This document shows, one piece after another, positions 11,705-22,497 of a stretch of 64,000 nucleotides of DNA. The stretch is from contig NC_023749.2 of NCBI RefSeq assembly GCF_000499845.2, positions 23,560,878 through 23,624,877 on the forward strand, written 5' to 3'. A program made the translations under genes and the position numbers. The DNA comes from Phaseolus vulgaris (Eukaryota; Streptophyta; Magnoliopsida; Fabales; Fabaceae). How positions within the stretch are numbered: the stretch's first letter is position 1; each line of letters begins with the position of its first letter. The notes beneath the pieces are model-generated. The model saw only the letters and a program-made list of their open reading frames with translations. It ran no database searches and was not told the origin of the DNA.

Positions 11705-14700
11705 TAATAGTTGTCCCAAAGTTCTATTCACCACCTCGGTTTGACCATCAGTTTGTGGGTGGCAAGTGGTAGAAAATAAAAGCTTAGTTCCAAGCTTGCC
11801 CCACAAGGTCTTCCAAAAGTGACTCAAGAACTTAGGATCTCTATCGGACACTATAGACCTAGGAATCCCATGCAAGCGAACCACTTCTTGGAAGAAGAGG
11901 TTTGCAATGTGGCATGCATCATCCACTTTGTGGCAAGGAATAAAGTGAGCCATCTTTGAAAAACGATCCACTACCACAAAAATGGAGTCCTTTCCCTTTG
12001 ATGTCTTGGGTAAGCCTAAGATGAAATCCATAGATATATCTACCCAAGGCATTGAAGGGATAGGAAGAGGAGTATAAAGACCATGGGGATGCATTTTAGA
12101 CTTAGCTTTGCGGCAAGCTATGCATTTATCACACAAACTATGAACATGTTTATGCATATGAGGCCAAAAGAAATGTTCATGCAACACATCCAAAGTTTTA
12201 GCAACCCCAAAATGTCCCATTAAACCCCCCTCATGAGCTTCTCTAACAAGAGATAATCTAATAGAGCATTGGGGAACACAAAGACGTTTTCCTTTAAAAA
12301 GAAAGCCATCTTGAATAAAAAAGTCTTTGTGTCCTCCTTTAAGACACTCTTGATAGATGGGAGAAAAATCAAGGTCATCATGATAAAGTTCCTTAATGTG
12401 ATCAAAACCAAGATATTGAGAGGTTAAAAGATTTAGCAAGGTGTATCTTCTAGAAAGAGCATCCGCCACAATATTTATTTTGCCTTGCTTGTGTTTGATC
12501 ACATAAGGAAATTGCTCAATGAATTCCACCCACTTAGCATGCCTCTTGTTAAGTTTGTTTTGGCTTTTCAAATATTTAAGAGATTCATGATCACTATGTA
12601 TCACAAACTCTTTGGGAAAAAGATAGTGTTGCCAAGTAAACAAAGCCCTAACAAGTGCATATAATTCCTTATCATAGGTGGAATAGTTGAGATGACTTCC
12701 CTTCAATTTCTCACTAAAATAGGCTATGGGGTGGCCCTCTTGAAGGAGAACAGCCCCAATACCTATACTTGAAGCATCACACTCAATCTCAAATGTCTTA
12801 GTGAAATTAGGAAGGGCCAAAATGGGAGCATTAGTCAATTTTTCTTTTAAAGTATCAAAAGCATTTTGTTGTGCTTCTCCCCAATGAAAGACCACATCCT
12901 TTTTCACTATGTCATTGAGTGGTGCGGTAATGGTACCAAAGTTTGGGACAAATCTTCTATAGAAAGAAGCTAGTCCATGAAAACTTCGGACCTCATTCAA
13001 AGATTTCGGTGTAGGCCAATTTTGAATGGCCACCACCTTTGTTTTGTCCACATGGACCCCTTTACAACTCACAACAAACCCTAGGAATTCTATATGATCA
13101 AGAGCAAACATACATTTAGCAAGGTTAGCATACAAATGTTCCTTCCTAAGGGTTTCCAAAACTTGCCTAACATGCAACCTATGGTCATTCAAAGATAAGC
13201 TATAAATGAGAATGTCATCAAAGTAAACCACAACAAACTTACCAATGAAAGGTCTAAGAACATGATGCATGAGGCGCATGAAGGTACTTGGTGCATTAGT
13301 TAAACCAAAAGGCATAACTAACCACTCATATAAACCAAAGTTGGTCTTAAAAGCCGTCTTCCATTCATCACCCGGTTTGATACGGATTTGATTGTAGCCG
13401 CTTTTAAGATCAATCTTTGAAAAGATTTTTGAACCATGTAATTCATCCAACAAATCATCTAGTCTAGGTATGGGATGCCTATACTTAATGGTTATGTTAT
13501 TGATGGCCCTACAATCCGAACACATTCGCCATGTGCCATCCTTTTTTGGCACTAAGATGATAGGCATAGCAAAAGGACTCATGCTATCTTGCACCCACCC
13601 TTTCTCAATCAAAGCCTCAACTTGTTGGCGAATTTCCTTGGTTTCACTTGGATTGGTCCTATATGCTGGACGATTTGGTAAAGAAGAGCCCGGTATCAAA
13701 TCAATTTGGTGCTCAATCCCTCTCAAAGGTGGAAGTCCATTTGGAGGATCTTGAAACACATCTTTGAACTCTTCTACCAAATTTCCCAAGCAATGAGGAC
13801 TATCAACAAGTGATTCTACTCTAAGAGTTCTAGGGATGGCTAAGAAAAGAGGATGATGAGCCACTATTTCCCTTTCAATGTCACGCCTAGACACAAGGAG
13901 TGTAGGCTTAGAACTCTTATCTTTTTTATCTTTTTTATCTTTTTCACTCTCCCTCTTTTTCTTCATGATAACTTGGTCCTCATGGACTTCTCTTGGAGAG
14001 AGAGATTTTAAAGTAACCTTGTGACCATGGAATTCAAAAGATAATTTGTTGGTAAAGCCATCATGTAAAACTTTTCTATCAAATTGCCAAGGCCTTCCCA
14101 AAAGAACATGAGTGGCTTCCATGGGCACAACATCACATAATACCTCATCTTTGTATTTTCCAATGGAGAAATGGATGAGGACTTGTTTATTAACAATTAT
14201 TTCTCCTACTTCACTAAGCCATTGTAACTTGTAGGGCTTTGTATGAGAGATAGTAGGCAATCCAAGCTTATCTACTACTCTTGTACTAGCCACATTTGCA
14301 CAACTACCCCCATCCACTATCAAGGAACAAATGTTGTTTTGAATAAGACATCTTGTATGGAAAATATTTTCCCTTTGACTTTCATCAAAAGGTTGTGAAA
14401 CTTGTCCAAGAAGTCTTCTCACAACTAACAAGTCCCCTTCAAGTGGACATTCGCTCTCTTCCTCACTAGATGCATGAGAATGCAATGAATGCTTTGGAGA
14501 ATCCGAATCATGCTCACTAACTACAATGCCCTCATGCATGTACATACTTCGTTTGGAAGGACAATTTGCAGCAATATGACCATAACCCATACATTTAAAG
14601 CATTTAGTGTTAGATGTTCTAGTGGGAGACTTAGGTCTAGAAATAGATGGCTTAGATTCCTTGGGTTTGAAAGAAGAATCTTTGGAAGGATGTTTAGAAA

Positions 14701-15607
14701 AAGAAGTTTTGTTCCTCCAAGACTTGGAGTAGTATCCATCATTAGAAGCATTTTTAAAAGAGTTTTTCTTAGCAAGTTGGGCTTCCACCTTCATTGCAAG
14801 ATGAACTAAAGAACCCAATGATGAATACTCTTGTAACTCAACAATGTCTTGAATATCCTTCCTAAGATCACTCACAAACCTAGCAACCATGGCTTCTTCA
14901 CTTTCTTCTAATTCAATTTTAAGCACAAGCGTCTCAAGCTCCTTATAATATTCATCCACATTTAGCGTGCCTTGTTGAAACCGTTGGAGTCTCAACATGA
15001 GGTCTTTCCTAAAATGTGGGGGCACAAACCTAGCGCGCATATGATCCTTTAAAGAGTTCCAAGAGTCCACGGGAGGACCCTTGTGATAGATAATGTCCTT
15101 TACAATTCCATGCCACCATTTCATGGCATAATCACTAAACTCTAGGGTGGCTAGCTTGAGCTTATGCTCATCTTGGATCTCATGGATCTCAAAAATTTGT
15201 TCACACTTAGCCTCCCAATCTAAATACACATTTGGATCACTAGAACCATTAAAACAAGGTAGTTTGACCGAAGGAAGCTTGGACTTTGCATCATGGTAGA
15301 AGCCATTGCCGTAGTGAATTCTTTCCCCTTGGTGATGATGTCTTTGTCCATGGACTTGGGGTGGAGGTCTCCTTCTCCTATGCTCATCTTCACGGCCAAC
15401 ATCATTTGAAGAAGCTCTTGAAGATGGTCTATGAGAATGATGTCCATCATGGATAGAAGGAGATGGTCTAGCTTGTTGTACCTCCATCTTTAGCATTTTC
15501 TCCTCCAACCGTCTAATTTTTCTTTGAGCCTCATGTAATTCACCAAGAATTGAAGCTTTGGAAGGAGAATTCTGCTTGTAGGATGCATCACTTGAAAATC
15601 CAGCCAT
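11705..15607 (-). pseudogene. GYP gag-pol polyprotein, truncated in integrase
   Basis: One uninterrupted frame of ~1300 codons. Domains in order: coiled-coil-like N-terminus and gag domain (roughly residues 110-290); CCHC zinc knuckle [14 protein letters not shown] (about 331-345); protease with VDGGS (about 427); RT with YFDDILIYS (about 793); RNase H beginning FEIECDAS (about 945); integrase zinc finger HEGGLMGH ... CDKCIAC (about 1125); core with Asp in SMDFILGLP, Asp in VSDRDPKF and Glu in GQTEVVN (about 1192-1292). Shortly after the catalytic Glu the sequence switches to TAT-A DNA, and 25 or so foreign residues follow before a stop at 11630. All catalytic residues up to the break look intact, so damage is by truncation, not decay. 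Confidence 0.88.
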
Positions 15608-16930
15608 TTGTAATTAAAAACAGCAAACACACAAAAACAGCAAACAAGTTACAAATTAGCAAAAACAGTGAGCTTTTTGGCAATGAAACTGCCGAAGTGA
15701 ACTAAGGCTGAAAAAGATATCACTCTCAAAGAAATAATGTTCTTGCACCAATCTGATCTTGAGGCCTTGGAATCCTCAAATGAAATATGTCAAAGCAAGC
15801 ACACCAATCTTAAGAGCAAACCACCACAAAACCAAAGAAACAATAAAGACAAACAAGAAAAGGTATAAGCAAGGAAAGGTAATTGCAAAAGGAATACTAT
15901 ATGTAAGACAAACTCAAAGAGTAAGAATGAAAGACAATCAAGAAAATAAAGAACTCAATGAGAAAAGTAGGCACACAAAAGAATACCTAAGGAAAAGCAC
16001 TAGAGTAGATGAAGAAAACAAAAATATTAGCTACTGGAAATTTTTTTTTTTATGCAAACTGTGCTTGATATTCACTGATTTAACTGGAACGTTGTAGAGC
16101 GAACTGGATTATTAAATTTATACCACAGAAACTTCAAGATGTTAACTCAAAAATGGCACTGGAATCAATTAAAAACAGTAAGCCAATTGAGAGAAATTTT
16201 TTTTTTTAAATCGCTGCCAGATTACCGTATTTTTTTCGGCAGGAATGTACACTTTTTTTATTTTATTTATCATTTTTTGTGTACTTCATATTTTTGAATG
16301 ATTCTTTTTTCTATTCTCTTCTAACACTTTGAATATCTCAAATCCAGAATTTCAGAATTTTACAGTACGTAAATCAATTGCAATAAGGAAAAACAGTAAG
16401 CACTTTTTTCAGAAACAGAGGAATCCTAATAGGAATAAAAAACAGGATGATGAACTAGCAAAGACATAATAGAAAATGATGTATTGGAACTTGTATAGGT
16501 CTAGAATACAAGTATGAACTCAATTCTAAAAAGAAAATGCACAAAGGATCAATATCAATTCAGAAAATTATATGACACCAAAGCAAGAAACAATCAAAAC
16601 AATAAAAGTACTACTAGAAGTAATGACATATATGGAATAACATGACTAAGACAAAACTTGACATGATTCAAAAATTAAAAGACACATCACAAATTGTAAC
16701 AACTGAAAGGAAGCTTAAGGTAAACTCTAGGAAGGATAATGCCATTCCAAAAGAGCAACCATACTCATAAGAATTATGAGTGCCATAAACCTTTCCACAA
16801 ACACTTGGAGCAAAAGAAAAACAGCAAGAATACTCAATTAAAATTCTAAAACAGAAACTTAAATTGCAAGAAATTAAAGAGCTCTTGAAATAAAGTGCAC
16901 ACAACTCAACAATTAAACAAGAATGAACCT
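15608..16930 (-). other. GYP 5' leader
   Basis: A ~1.3-kb A-rich (plus strand) untranslated leader between primer site and gag-pol start. The small ORFs across it show no recognisable features. Confidence 0.65.
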
Positions 16931-16946
16931 AAGACTCATGATACCA
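16931..16946 (-). promoter_or_regulatory. GYP primer binding site, tRNA-iMet type
   Basis: On the minus strand TGGTATCATGAGTCTT lies two bases after the LTR end ...CACATCA. TGGTATCA is the usual complement of initiator tRNA-Met. The naGYP element has the same site (TGGTATCATGAGC). Confidence 0.8.
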
Positions 16947-16948
16947 CA

Positions 16949-17942
16949 TGATGTGATTCCAATAGCCACATAGAACAAGATTCTTGACATTTTTAGGAAT
17001 CACCTTGAGCTGGAAAATATAGAGGCACTTTTCTTAGAGTTGGATCATGGTTCTAAGACAAGAACTCACCAATAACTAGTACCAAATCCCAAACTCATTT
17101 GGATGAACCAAATATTGTCAAATTGAATCAACAAAGGGGAAGAATTAAGGAGTACCGAACAGAATTGCATAAGAACACATTTCAACCGAACAAAATGAAA
17201 TTAAAAGACAAAGAACAAAACATAGGTGCTGGAAAATTAAGAACAGCCGAACCAAAAACAAGGCAACAAGCTTAGAACAAAGAATTAACAAAGAAGAAAG
17301 GAAGGAGAAGAGAGTGCTCATGAAGATGGAAGGAGGATGGATGATCTCGCCACTAGAAGTGTGGAATGCTCCTAGATGAGAGTGATGCCGCCACTTGAGG
17401 ACTCCATTGATCCATCAAGATAAGACTAGAGAAGAAGGCTCCAAAAGCTCTCCAAAAGGTCACTCAAAATTTGAGTAGAGTTTTCTTAGATTAATTCCAA
17501 TCTGAATTTTAAAAAGAGAGCACCTCTATTTATAGCCTAAGGTGCTGAAAATGCAAGCTAAAACAATTCAAATTTCCCTCCCAAAGCTAGCTAAAACCGG
17601 CGCCTATTTCAAGCCATGAGGAAGGTGTGACTCCTTCCTTCACTCTGGCACCTCCTATTCTACTTCTACACCTATCTACTAACACACCCCCCTAAAGCTC
17701 CTAACTAAAGCCTAAAAGATGCTATAACAAAAGAGGTTTCTAAAGTTTCCCTCTAAGCACCTTCAACTAAAGAAACTACAAAAAGAGAAAATAAATGTCC
17801 TCTAGCTCCCAAAGCTTTGAACATGCTTCTTGTAATCCTTTGAGGTGGACTTTGACCTCCATGGGCGTCCTCCATTTGTGCCTCCACCTCTTCTTGAGCT
17901 TGATGATTGGCCTCCATGTCCTCTTGAGCTTGATCTCCATCA
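16949..17942 (-). mobile_element. GYP 5' LTR
   Basis: The minus strand begins TGATGGAGATCAAGCTCAAG and ends CACATCA, 994 bp. Its first bases resemble the naGYP LTR start (TGATGGAG...CAAGCTCA). The upstream boundary is fixed where homology to the ATH LTR ends (17943). Confidence 0.8.
17526..17537 (-). promoter_or_regulatory. Putative TATA box in GYP LTR
   Basis: Minus-strand GGCTATAAATAG, about 410 bp into the LTR, in the expected U3 position. Sequence match only. Confidence 0.5.
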
Positions 17943-18288
17943 GTTTCCAAGTTTCCATCTTTCCAGAATTCCTGTATTTTGCAAAAGATTTGCTTCCAAT
18001 TCTGTTTCTGAGATATTGTAGATTTTATTTTCTCTTTCTTCTCCACAGAATTTGTTTTCTGTTTTGGTTCAAGAAGCAACTTGGACTTTTGCATATTTGG
18101 CCCATTCACAAAGGTAGATGCTTCCTCCGGATAATTTACTCTAAAAACACAAAATTAACAATAATAATAGTTAAGGCCCAAATAAACCCAATTATAAGAA
18201 TATTAATTAAAACAATGGATTTATTTATTATTATAGTCCAATAATCTATGAATAAGGCTAGTGAGTGTGAATAAATATATGCTCATCA
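17943..18288 (-). mobile_element. ATH 3' LTR, first 346 bp only
   Basis: Starts TGATGAGCAT on the minus strand and is near-identical to 930-1275. Directly preceded by a polypurine tract, so it is a 3' LTR. Ends at the GYP insertion. The ORFs on either strand here are chance frames shared with 974-1344. Confidence 0.85.
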
Positions 18289-19708
18289 AATACCCCCACA
18301 CTTATCCTTTTGCACTCCCGGGCAAAACATTCTAAGGTTTAAAAAGAAAAGAAAAACAATGCAAATAACAAATAGAAAATTCTAAGAATTCATAATGAAA
18401 GACATGATATAATTTCAAGAAATCAAGGAATCAAGAAAAATGTGAATGGAAATTCCTATATTTTAATATACAAGTAGGTAATTGAAATCAAAGGTTGAAT
18501 CAAAATTGACAAAACTTCACTGGACACTCTCCTACTCTCAAGTGTTTAGGGTTTGTATTTACACTCACCACCCATGCAGACAAACACTACCATATGCTTA
18601 GCAAGACTCTAATATTCACAACAACCGAAAAAAACATGCAATCAAAGATCAAGAGGACTTCATAAGGGATGTAATGAGGCTAAGGTAAAGGTAGGTAAAA
18701 GGGGAAAAGAGGCTTAAAACCATAGAAAAACAAAGGAGCAATGGTGGGTATAGGTCTAAAAACAAGTGTAAGTATTATGACAATTCAACTCCTCTTTTTA
18801 TTTCAAGATATCATTTTTTCATATAATAGACAGTCAATCAAATGTATTAGAGGATCCACTCTTATTTTCTTTATTTTGCTTTGCTTTTCTTTTTCTTGAT
18901 GTTTTCCTTCTTTTTTTTCTTACCCCTTTCCTTTTTTTTTCTTTTTTTTTCTTTAAAACTGAAGAGGTAAACTATGAAAATGAGATACACCCCCACACTT
19001 ATTCATAAACCTATTCCCAAATAATTTCAAAGCTCCTTTATCTTCTAAGGTAGGGACAAACATGGTTTTTCTGTTTTGAGGCTTGTAATGAGGGTTAAAA
19101 ATAAGAAAAAGGTTAAAGGCTCAAGGGGCTAACAAATGGATTATCATAAAGGTAGGCTAATATGGCTAGTGGGTTAATTTAAACAAAGAATGCCTCTATC
19201 ATATCAGTTCATGCACATAAATCACAGTTGTAAAACAGAGAATCAGGCTAAGTTCTAGAGTATAAGCAAACATGAGTGAAAAACACACTAAAAAGAGTAT
19301 TAAATGATATATCAATTAAATCTCAAAACTTACTAGGGACATTCTATCAAAATATTCAACCCAAAATTTCTCATAACCAACTTATTTATCAATTTTAAAG
19401 AAAATCCAAACGAAAAATATCAAGAAACCAAGATTTTCAAGAATTATAAAACATGTCAGCCATTAAACAATCCTAAAAAGCTTATTTATTAACAAAAGCA
19501 AAAATAAATTCAAACAATTAAAAGAAAAAACAAAAAACACAAAAATAAATCAAGAAAAGATAAATCCTAAACTATGATTCTCCTCCCCCACACTTAAATC
19601 ATACATTGTCCTCAATGTAAAATCAATAAATAAATGTGTATAATAAAAGTGAGAGAAGAAGTACTCCCTCATTCAGCTTGAGGGAAGTGGCAACTGCAAC
19701 AAATCTCT
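18289..19708 (-). other. ATH 3' non-coding region with three polypurine-like tracts
   Basis: No ORF of note. Minus-strand AAGTGTGGGGG occurs near 19583-19593, 18990-19002 and 18291-18303; the last abuts the LTR and is the functional-position polypurine tract. The first follows 'ttgaggacaatgt', a phrase familiar from Athila-lineage 3' regions. The remainder is A/T-rich. Confidence 0.65.
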
Positions 19709-21496
19709 TCAACCATCTCCTCTACAATATAATCCAAGGGCCTTCGTATAGTGTAGCACAAAGATGATGATTGCTGGAAGGTCTTGCCAAGGCATGCAAT
19801 ACATTGGTAAACTATGAAACAAACATGCTATGACGAATAAGCCTTGAATTAATAGATGAAAATGCGGTGGGTCTGGAGGACGTGTGAAATGGTACAGTTT
19901 CTTCCATTGATGGATGGTGGTACTTTCTAGAGTATAGATGGAAGACAAAAATTTATTCATCATAGACGATCTGATATGGTTAGCTGTTTGAGGATCGTCT
20001 AAGGGTGGTGGTCTAAGGCTAGACAGTCTAGCTAGAGTAGATGGTCTAGTTGGGGTGGGAGATGGAATGAAATGTAAGTTAGAAGGTGGTGGTGGCTGGT
20101 AAAGGCTGCTTTCAAACGTTCCAATTATGGTAGAAGGTGTAGCCAGTGGAGATGATGGAATGAGTGATATGGGCTTCACCTTAAATAGTGGAGGTTGTAT
20201 TCTTTGAAGCTTTAAGGATGGAAGAATAATATCATCTTCTTCTCCACTAGCAGTGTCTACTTGAAGGATGGGTAACATCTGCTCTTCCTCTTCTTGTATT
20301 ACCTCCAAAACTATGTCAGAGCCATCTGCTAGTGCACAATCTTTTTTAGTAGATTCGGCAAGTATAGCAGCATCAACAACTTCTCTATCAAGACTTGCAT
20401 CACAAAAGTTAGTGCATTCTATCTCAACATTTGTACATTTAATTGGATTGGAGAAGTTAAAATCTCCTAGAAACTCAAGCACATTTTCATCCTCAGTGTT
20501 TATGTGATGCACTAAATGATCTTCACATGTCACAACTTTTAATCCCTCATGATTTAGCAATGATTTCTCCTCCATCAGTAGAGGTTGGACAATAACATTC
20601 AATGGTGTAGCAATCTTAGGTTCAGCCAGCTCAACTTCATGCAAATCATTCGGATTAGCTTTAAAAACAGTTGATATGCCCCACTTCTTTTCGAGAGTGT
20701 CTATGGCAGAGGTAGGCACTTCAGTGCCTGGATCAAGAGTTATATCTGGATCACGAGGTGATTTCATCTCTTGAACATAATCTGCAATCTCTCCAATCAT
20801 TTGATCAGTTTTCTCTCTTCTTGCTACAACATCAGCCTCTTGAATTTTTTCATCTGCCCATTCTTGAAATTTTATGTTAATCTCCGTCATTTGCCTCATC
20901 AACTCTTCTAAAGTTGGTTCTTCCTTTGGAATTGCAATTTTGTTAGCCGCCCATTCTTGATCATATTTCATGTTGACCTCCTTTATTTGCCTTGGTTCTT
21001 CCTTTTGAATTGCAAATTTTTCAGCCGTCCATTCTTGAAATTTTGTGTTACTCTCCGTCATTTTCCTCATCAACTCCTCTAAAGTTGGTTCTTCAAGATT
21101 ACGAGGAGTATTATCAGTTTGCACAAATGGTTGAAAAGATGTTTGACTTTCATCAAAATAGTATTGCTGATAATATGGTTGCTGTTGAGGTTGCTCATAA
21201 GACGGTTGACAATATGAATTATAACGTTGAGGCTGCTGAAAGTGAGGTTCACATTGCTGCAGAGGTTGTTCATATTGCTGATAATATGAATTATAATGTT
21301 GAGGCAATTGAAAGTAGGGTTCACATTGCTGCAAAGGCTGCTCACATTGTTGATAATATGAATTATAATTTTGAGGCTGTTGAAAGTAGGGTTCACATTG
21401 TTGTAAAAGCTGCTTATAAAACAGTGAAGATTGCTGCAAATATGGCTCACAATAATTATCATAATTGTAAATTTGTTTTGCTAATTTCCGTTCCAT
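19709..21496 (-). CDS. ATH 595-residue ORF, function unknown
   Basis: Not recognised as gag, protease or pol. The N-terminal ~110 residues are a Gln/Tyr-rich tandem repeat, with three or four units around QQCEPYFQQPQ-YNSYYQQ. Two copies of EEPTLEELMRxMTExNxKFQEW lie near residues 137 and 195. The middle is acidic and helical-looking; the C-terminal third is proline/serine-rich and ends in a hydrophobic stretch (LFVIACLF). Start chosen as the first Met; no alternative nearby. It occupies the place where Athila elements carry gag, and no pol follows. It could be a fast-evolving gag replacement or a captured sequence; an open frame of this length in A/T-rich DNA suggests it was translated recently. 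Confidence 0.6.
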   Translation of the reverse strand: MERKLAKQIYNYDNYCEPYLQQSSLFYKQLLQQCEPYFQQPQNYNSYYQQCEQPLQQCEPYFQLPQHYNSYYQQYEQPLQQCEPHFQQPQRYNSYCQPSYEQPQQQPYYQQYYFDESQTSFQPFVQTDNTPRNLEEPTLEELMRKMTESNTKFQEWTAEKFAIQKEEPRQIKEVNMKYDQEWAANKIAIPKEEPTLEELMRQMTEINIKFQEWADEKIQEADVVARREKTDQMIGEIADYVQEMKSPRDPDITLDPGTEVPTSAIDTLEKKWGISTVFKANPNDLHEVELAEPKIATPLNVIVQPLLMEEKSLLNHEGLKVVTCEDHLVHHINTEDENVLEFLGDFNFSNPIKCTNVEIECTNFCDASLDREVVDAAILAESTKKDCALADGSDIVLEVIQEEEEQMLPILQVDTASGEEDDIILPSLKLQRIQPPLFKVKPISLIPSSPLATPSTIIGTFESSLYQPPPPSNLHFIPSPTPTRPSTLARLSSLRPPPLDDPQTANHIRSSMMNKFLSSIYTLESTTIHQWKKLYHFTRPPDPPHFHLLIQGLFVIACLFHSLPMYCMPWQDLPAIIIFVLHYTKALGLYCRGDG

Positions 21497-21679
21497 TTTA
21501 GAATTGAAAACAGGGGAAGATATGTAATGGACACCAACACCTATAAGACGCCTCAGAGCAAACTTTTTTTTTTTTAATTGAAAAGCAAACCAAGTAAACT
21601 CCCAGGAAAGAGAGGTGAGTCACAAGCGGACAAACTTAAAAACCAAGTCTTTCCTAGCCAGAGTCTTCCCTGAATTGCT
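21497..21679 (-). other. ATH leader remnant upstream of the 595-residue ORF
   Basis: Non-coding. Contains 'cttgtgactcacctc' on minus, also found in the naGYP leader ('ctttgtgactcacctccc', about 42737-42754). That suggests a shared leader motif, or exchange between the families. Ends at the TAT-B 5' LTR. Confidence 0.55.
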
Positions 21680-22476
21680 TGTGTACCGCCCTGGTGGTCG
21701 GGTGCGATGACGTGGCACCCTGCTACAGTGTAGGCGTGTTGACAAGGCGCCAGGTTGGCAGTTAGGAAGGAAGTCGGGAGGCACGTGTAGTCGCCGATTG
21801 TTAAGTTGGCGTGTTCCGATCTCCAGCTTACCAGAATGGGCGATCACCAGGTTGAAGATGAAGTCGCCAGATGTAGACTCAGGCGACCAGGCAGTCGGAG
21901 ATCGCCAGAATAAGCACATCGCCGAAGACGAAGGAGAAGCAGATTATGAAGGCGGCCGGCGAGACCACAGGGAAGGTGTATGAAGGCCCTAACTCGCCAG
22001 TTTCAGTAGAGATCGCACTCCTAAGTTAGCTATGCACTGGGCAGTACCATGCATATGTAACTTAGCCAAAATGAGAGTAGAAGCAGCGCCAAGTCAGGGA
22101 GCCTCCAGATGATGGCACGTGTACAGTTGGATGCGAGCCACGTGTCCAAGTCTGTAACTGCCAGGAGAGAGAAAACCACCAGGTATATAAGAGTTCTTAA
22201 CAGATTTTCTAAGGTACGCACGTTCAGTTCATACACTTTACGCTTGCGAGTGACAGAGCTGTTTGTGAGAGAGAGAGTTTGCACGGTTCCAGTTCTTAGT
22301 ATTTGGTGATACCGTCACTGACTTGAGCGTCGGAGTGCGATCGGCCGCAGCGGCGCCGTATCGTTTCTTTGCAGGTTCTTGAGATAGATCTAGAGGAGGA
22401 ACGGAAGTGAGAAGCGGCGCACACGTCGATCCTTTGACGAGGCATTCTCCAGCGCTCCGGTCAACAGGCAGGATCA
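21680..22476 (+). mobile_element. TAT-B 5' LTR
   Basis: TGTGTACCGC...CAGGATCA, 797 bp. U3 contains TGACGTGG (21708-21715) and CACGTG at 21782, 22116 and 22139, the last about 40 bp upstream of the TATA box. Matches the 3' LTR almost perfectly. Confidence 0.92.
22184..22191 (+). promoter_or_regulatory. Putative TATA box of TAT-B 5' LTR
   Basis: TATATAAG, conserved in all TAT LTRs here (33624-33631, 50853-50860, 62200-62207, and reversed at 3083-3090). It follows a G-box by about 40 bp. Confidence 0.6.
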
Positions 22477-22479
22477 TCA

Positions 22480-22497
22480 GGCGCCCACCGTGGGGCC
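22480..22497 (+). promoter_or_regulatory. TAT-B putative primer binding site
   Basis: GGCGCCCACCGTGGGGCC begins three bases after the LTR end. It matches the primer-site pattern familiar from plant Tat elements. I do not assign the tRNA. A non-coding leader follows to the gag start (22836). Confidence 0.65.

Larger units (their letters stand above)
11705..17942 (-). mobile_element. GYP: 3'-truncated Ty3/gypsy element
   Basis: Order on the minus strand is 5' LTR (17942-16949), primer site (16946-16931), leader, then a single gag-pol ORF from 15607. The ORF is cut inside integrase at about 11705; everything after it, including the 3' LTR, is missing. The 5' LTR starts directly after 'cttggaaac' of the ATH 3' LTR, so GYP had inserted there. 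A tRNA-iMet primer and single-ORF gag-pol fit a chromovirus-type lineage, but the region that would carry a chromodomain is lost. Confidence 0.85.
17943..21679 (-). mobile_element. ATH 3' half: leader end, ORF, polypurine tract and partial 3' LTR
   Basis: Reading on minus: leader remnant (21679-21497), 595-codon ORF, ~1.4 kb non-coding with three AAGTGTGGGGG-type tracts, then the first 346 bp of an LTR matching 930-1275. The LTR is interrupted by GYP at 17942/17943 and its remainder is not present. No reverse transcriptase, protease or integrase remains anywhere in ATH, so it looks non-autonomous. It may be the other half of the ATH element at 930-2801 (see findings). Confidence 0.75.

Noticed and set aside
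17753..18244. ORFs of 118 and 149 residues at the GYP/ATH LTR junction
   Set aside because: They span two different LTRs and match the equally unsupported frames at 974-1344.
20992..21501. 169-codon plus-strand ORF opposite the ATH repeat region
   Set aside because: It mirrors the Gln/Tyr repeat in another frame; the minus-strand frame is far longer and in element sense.
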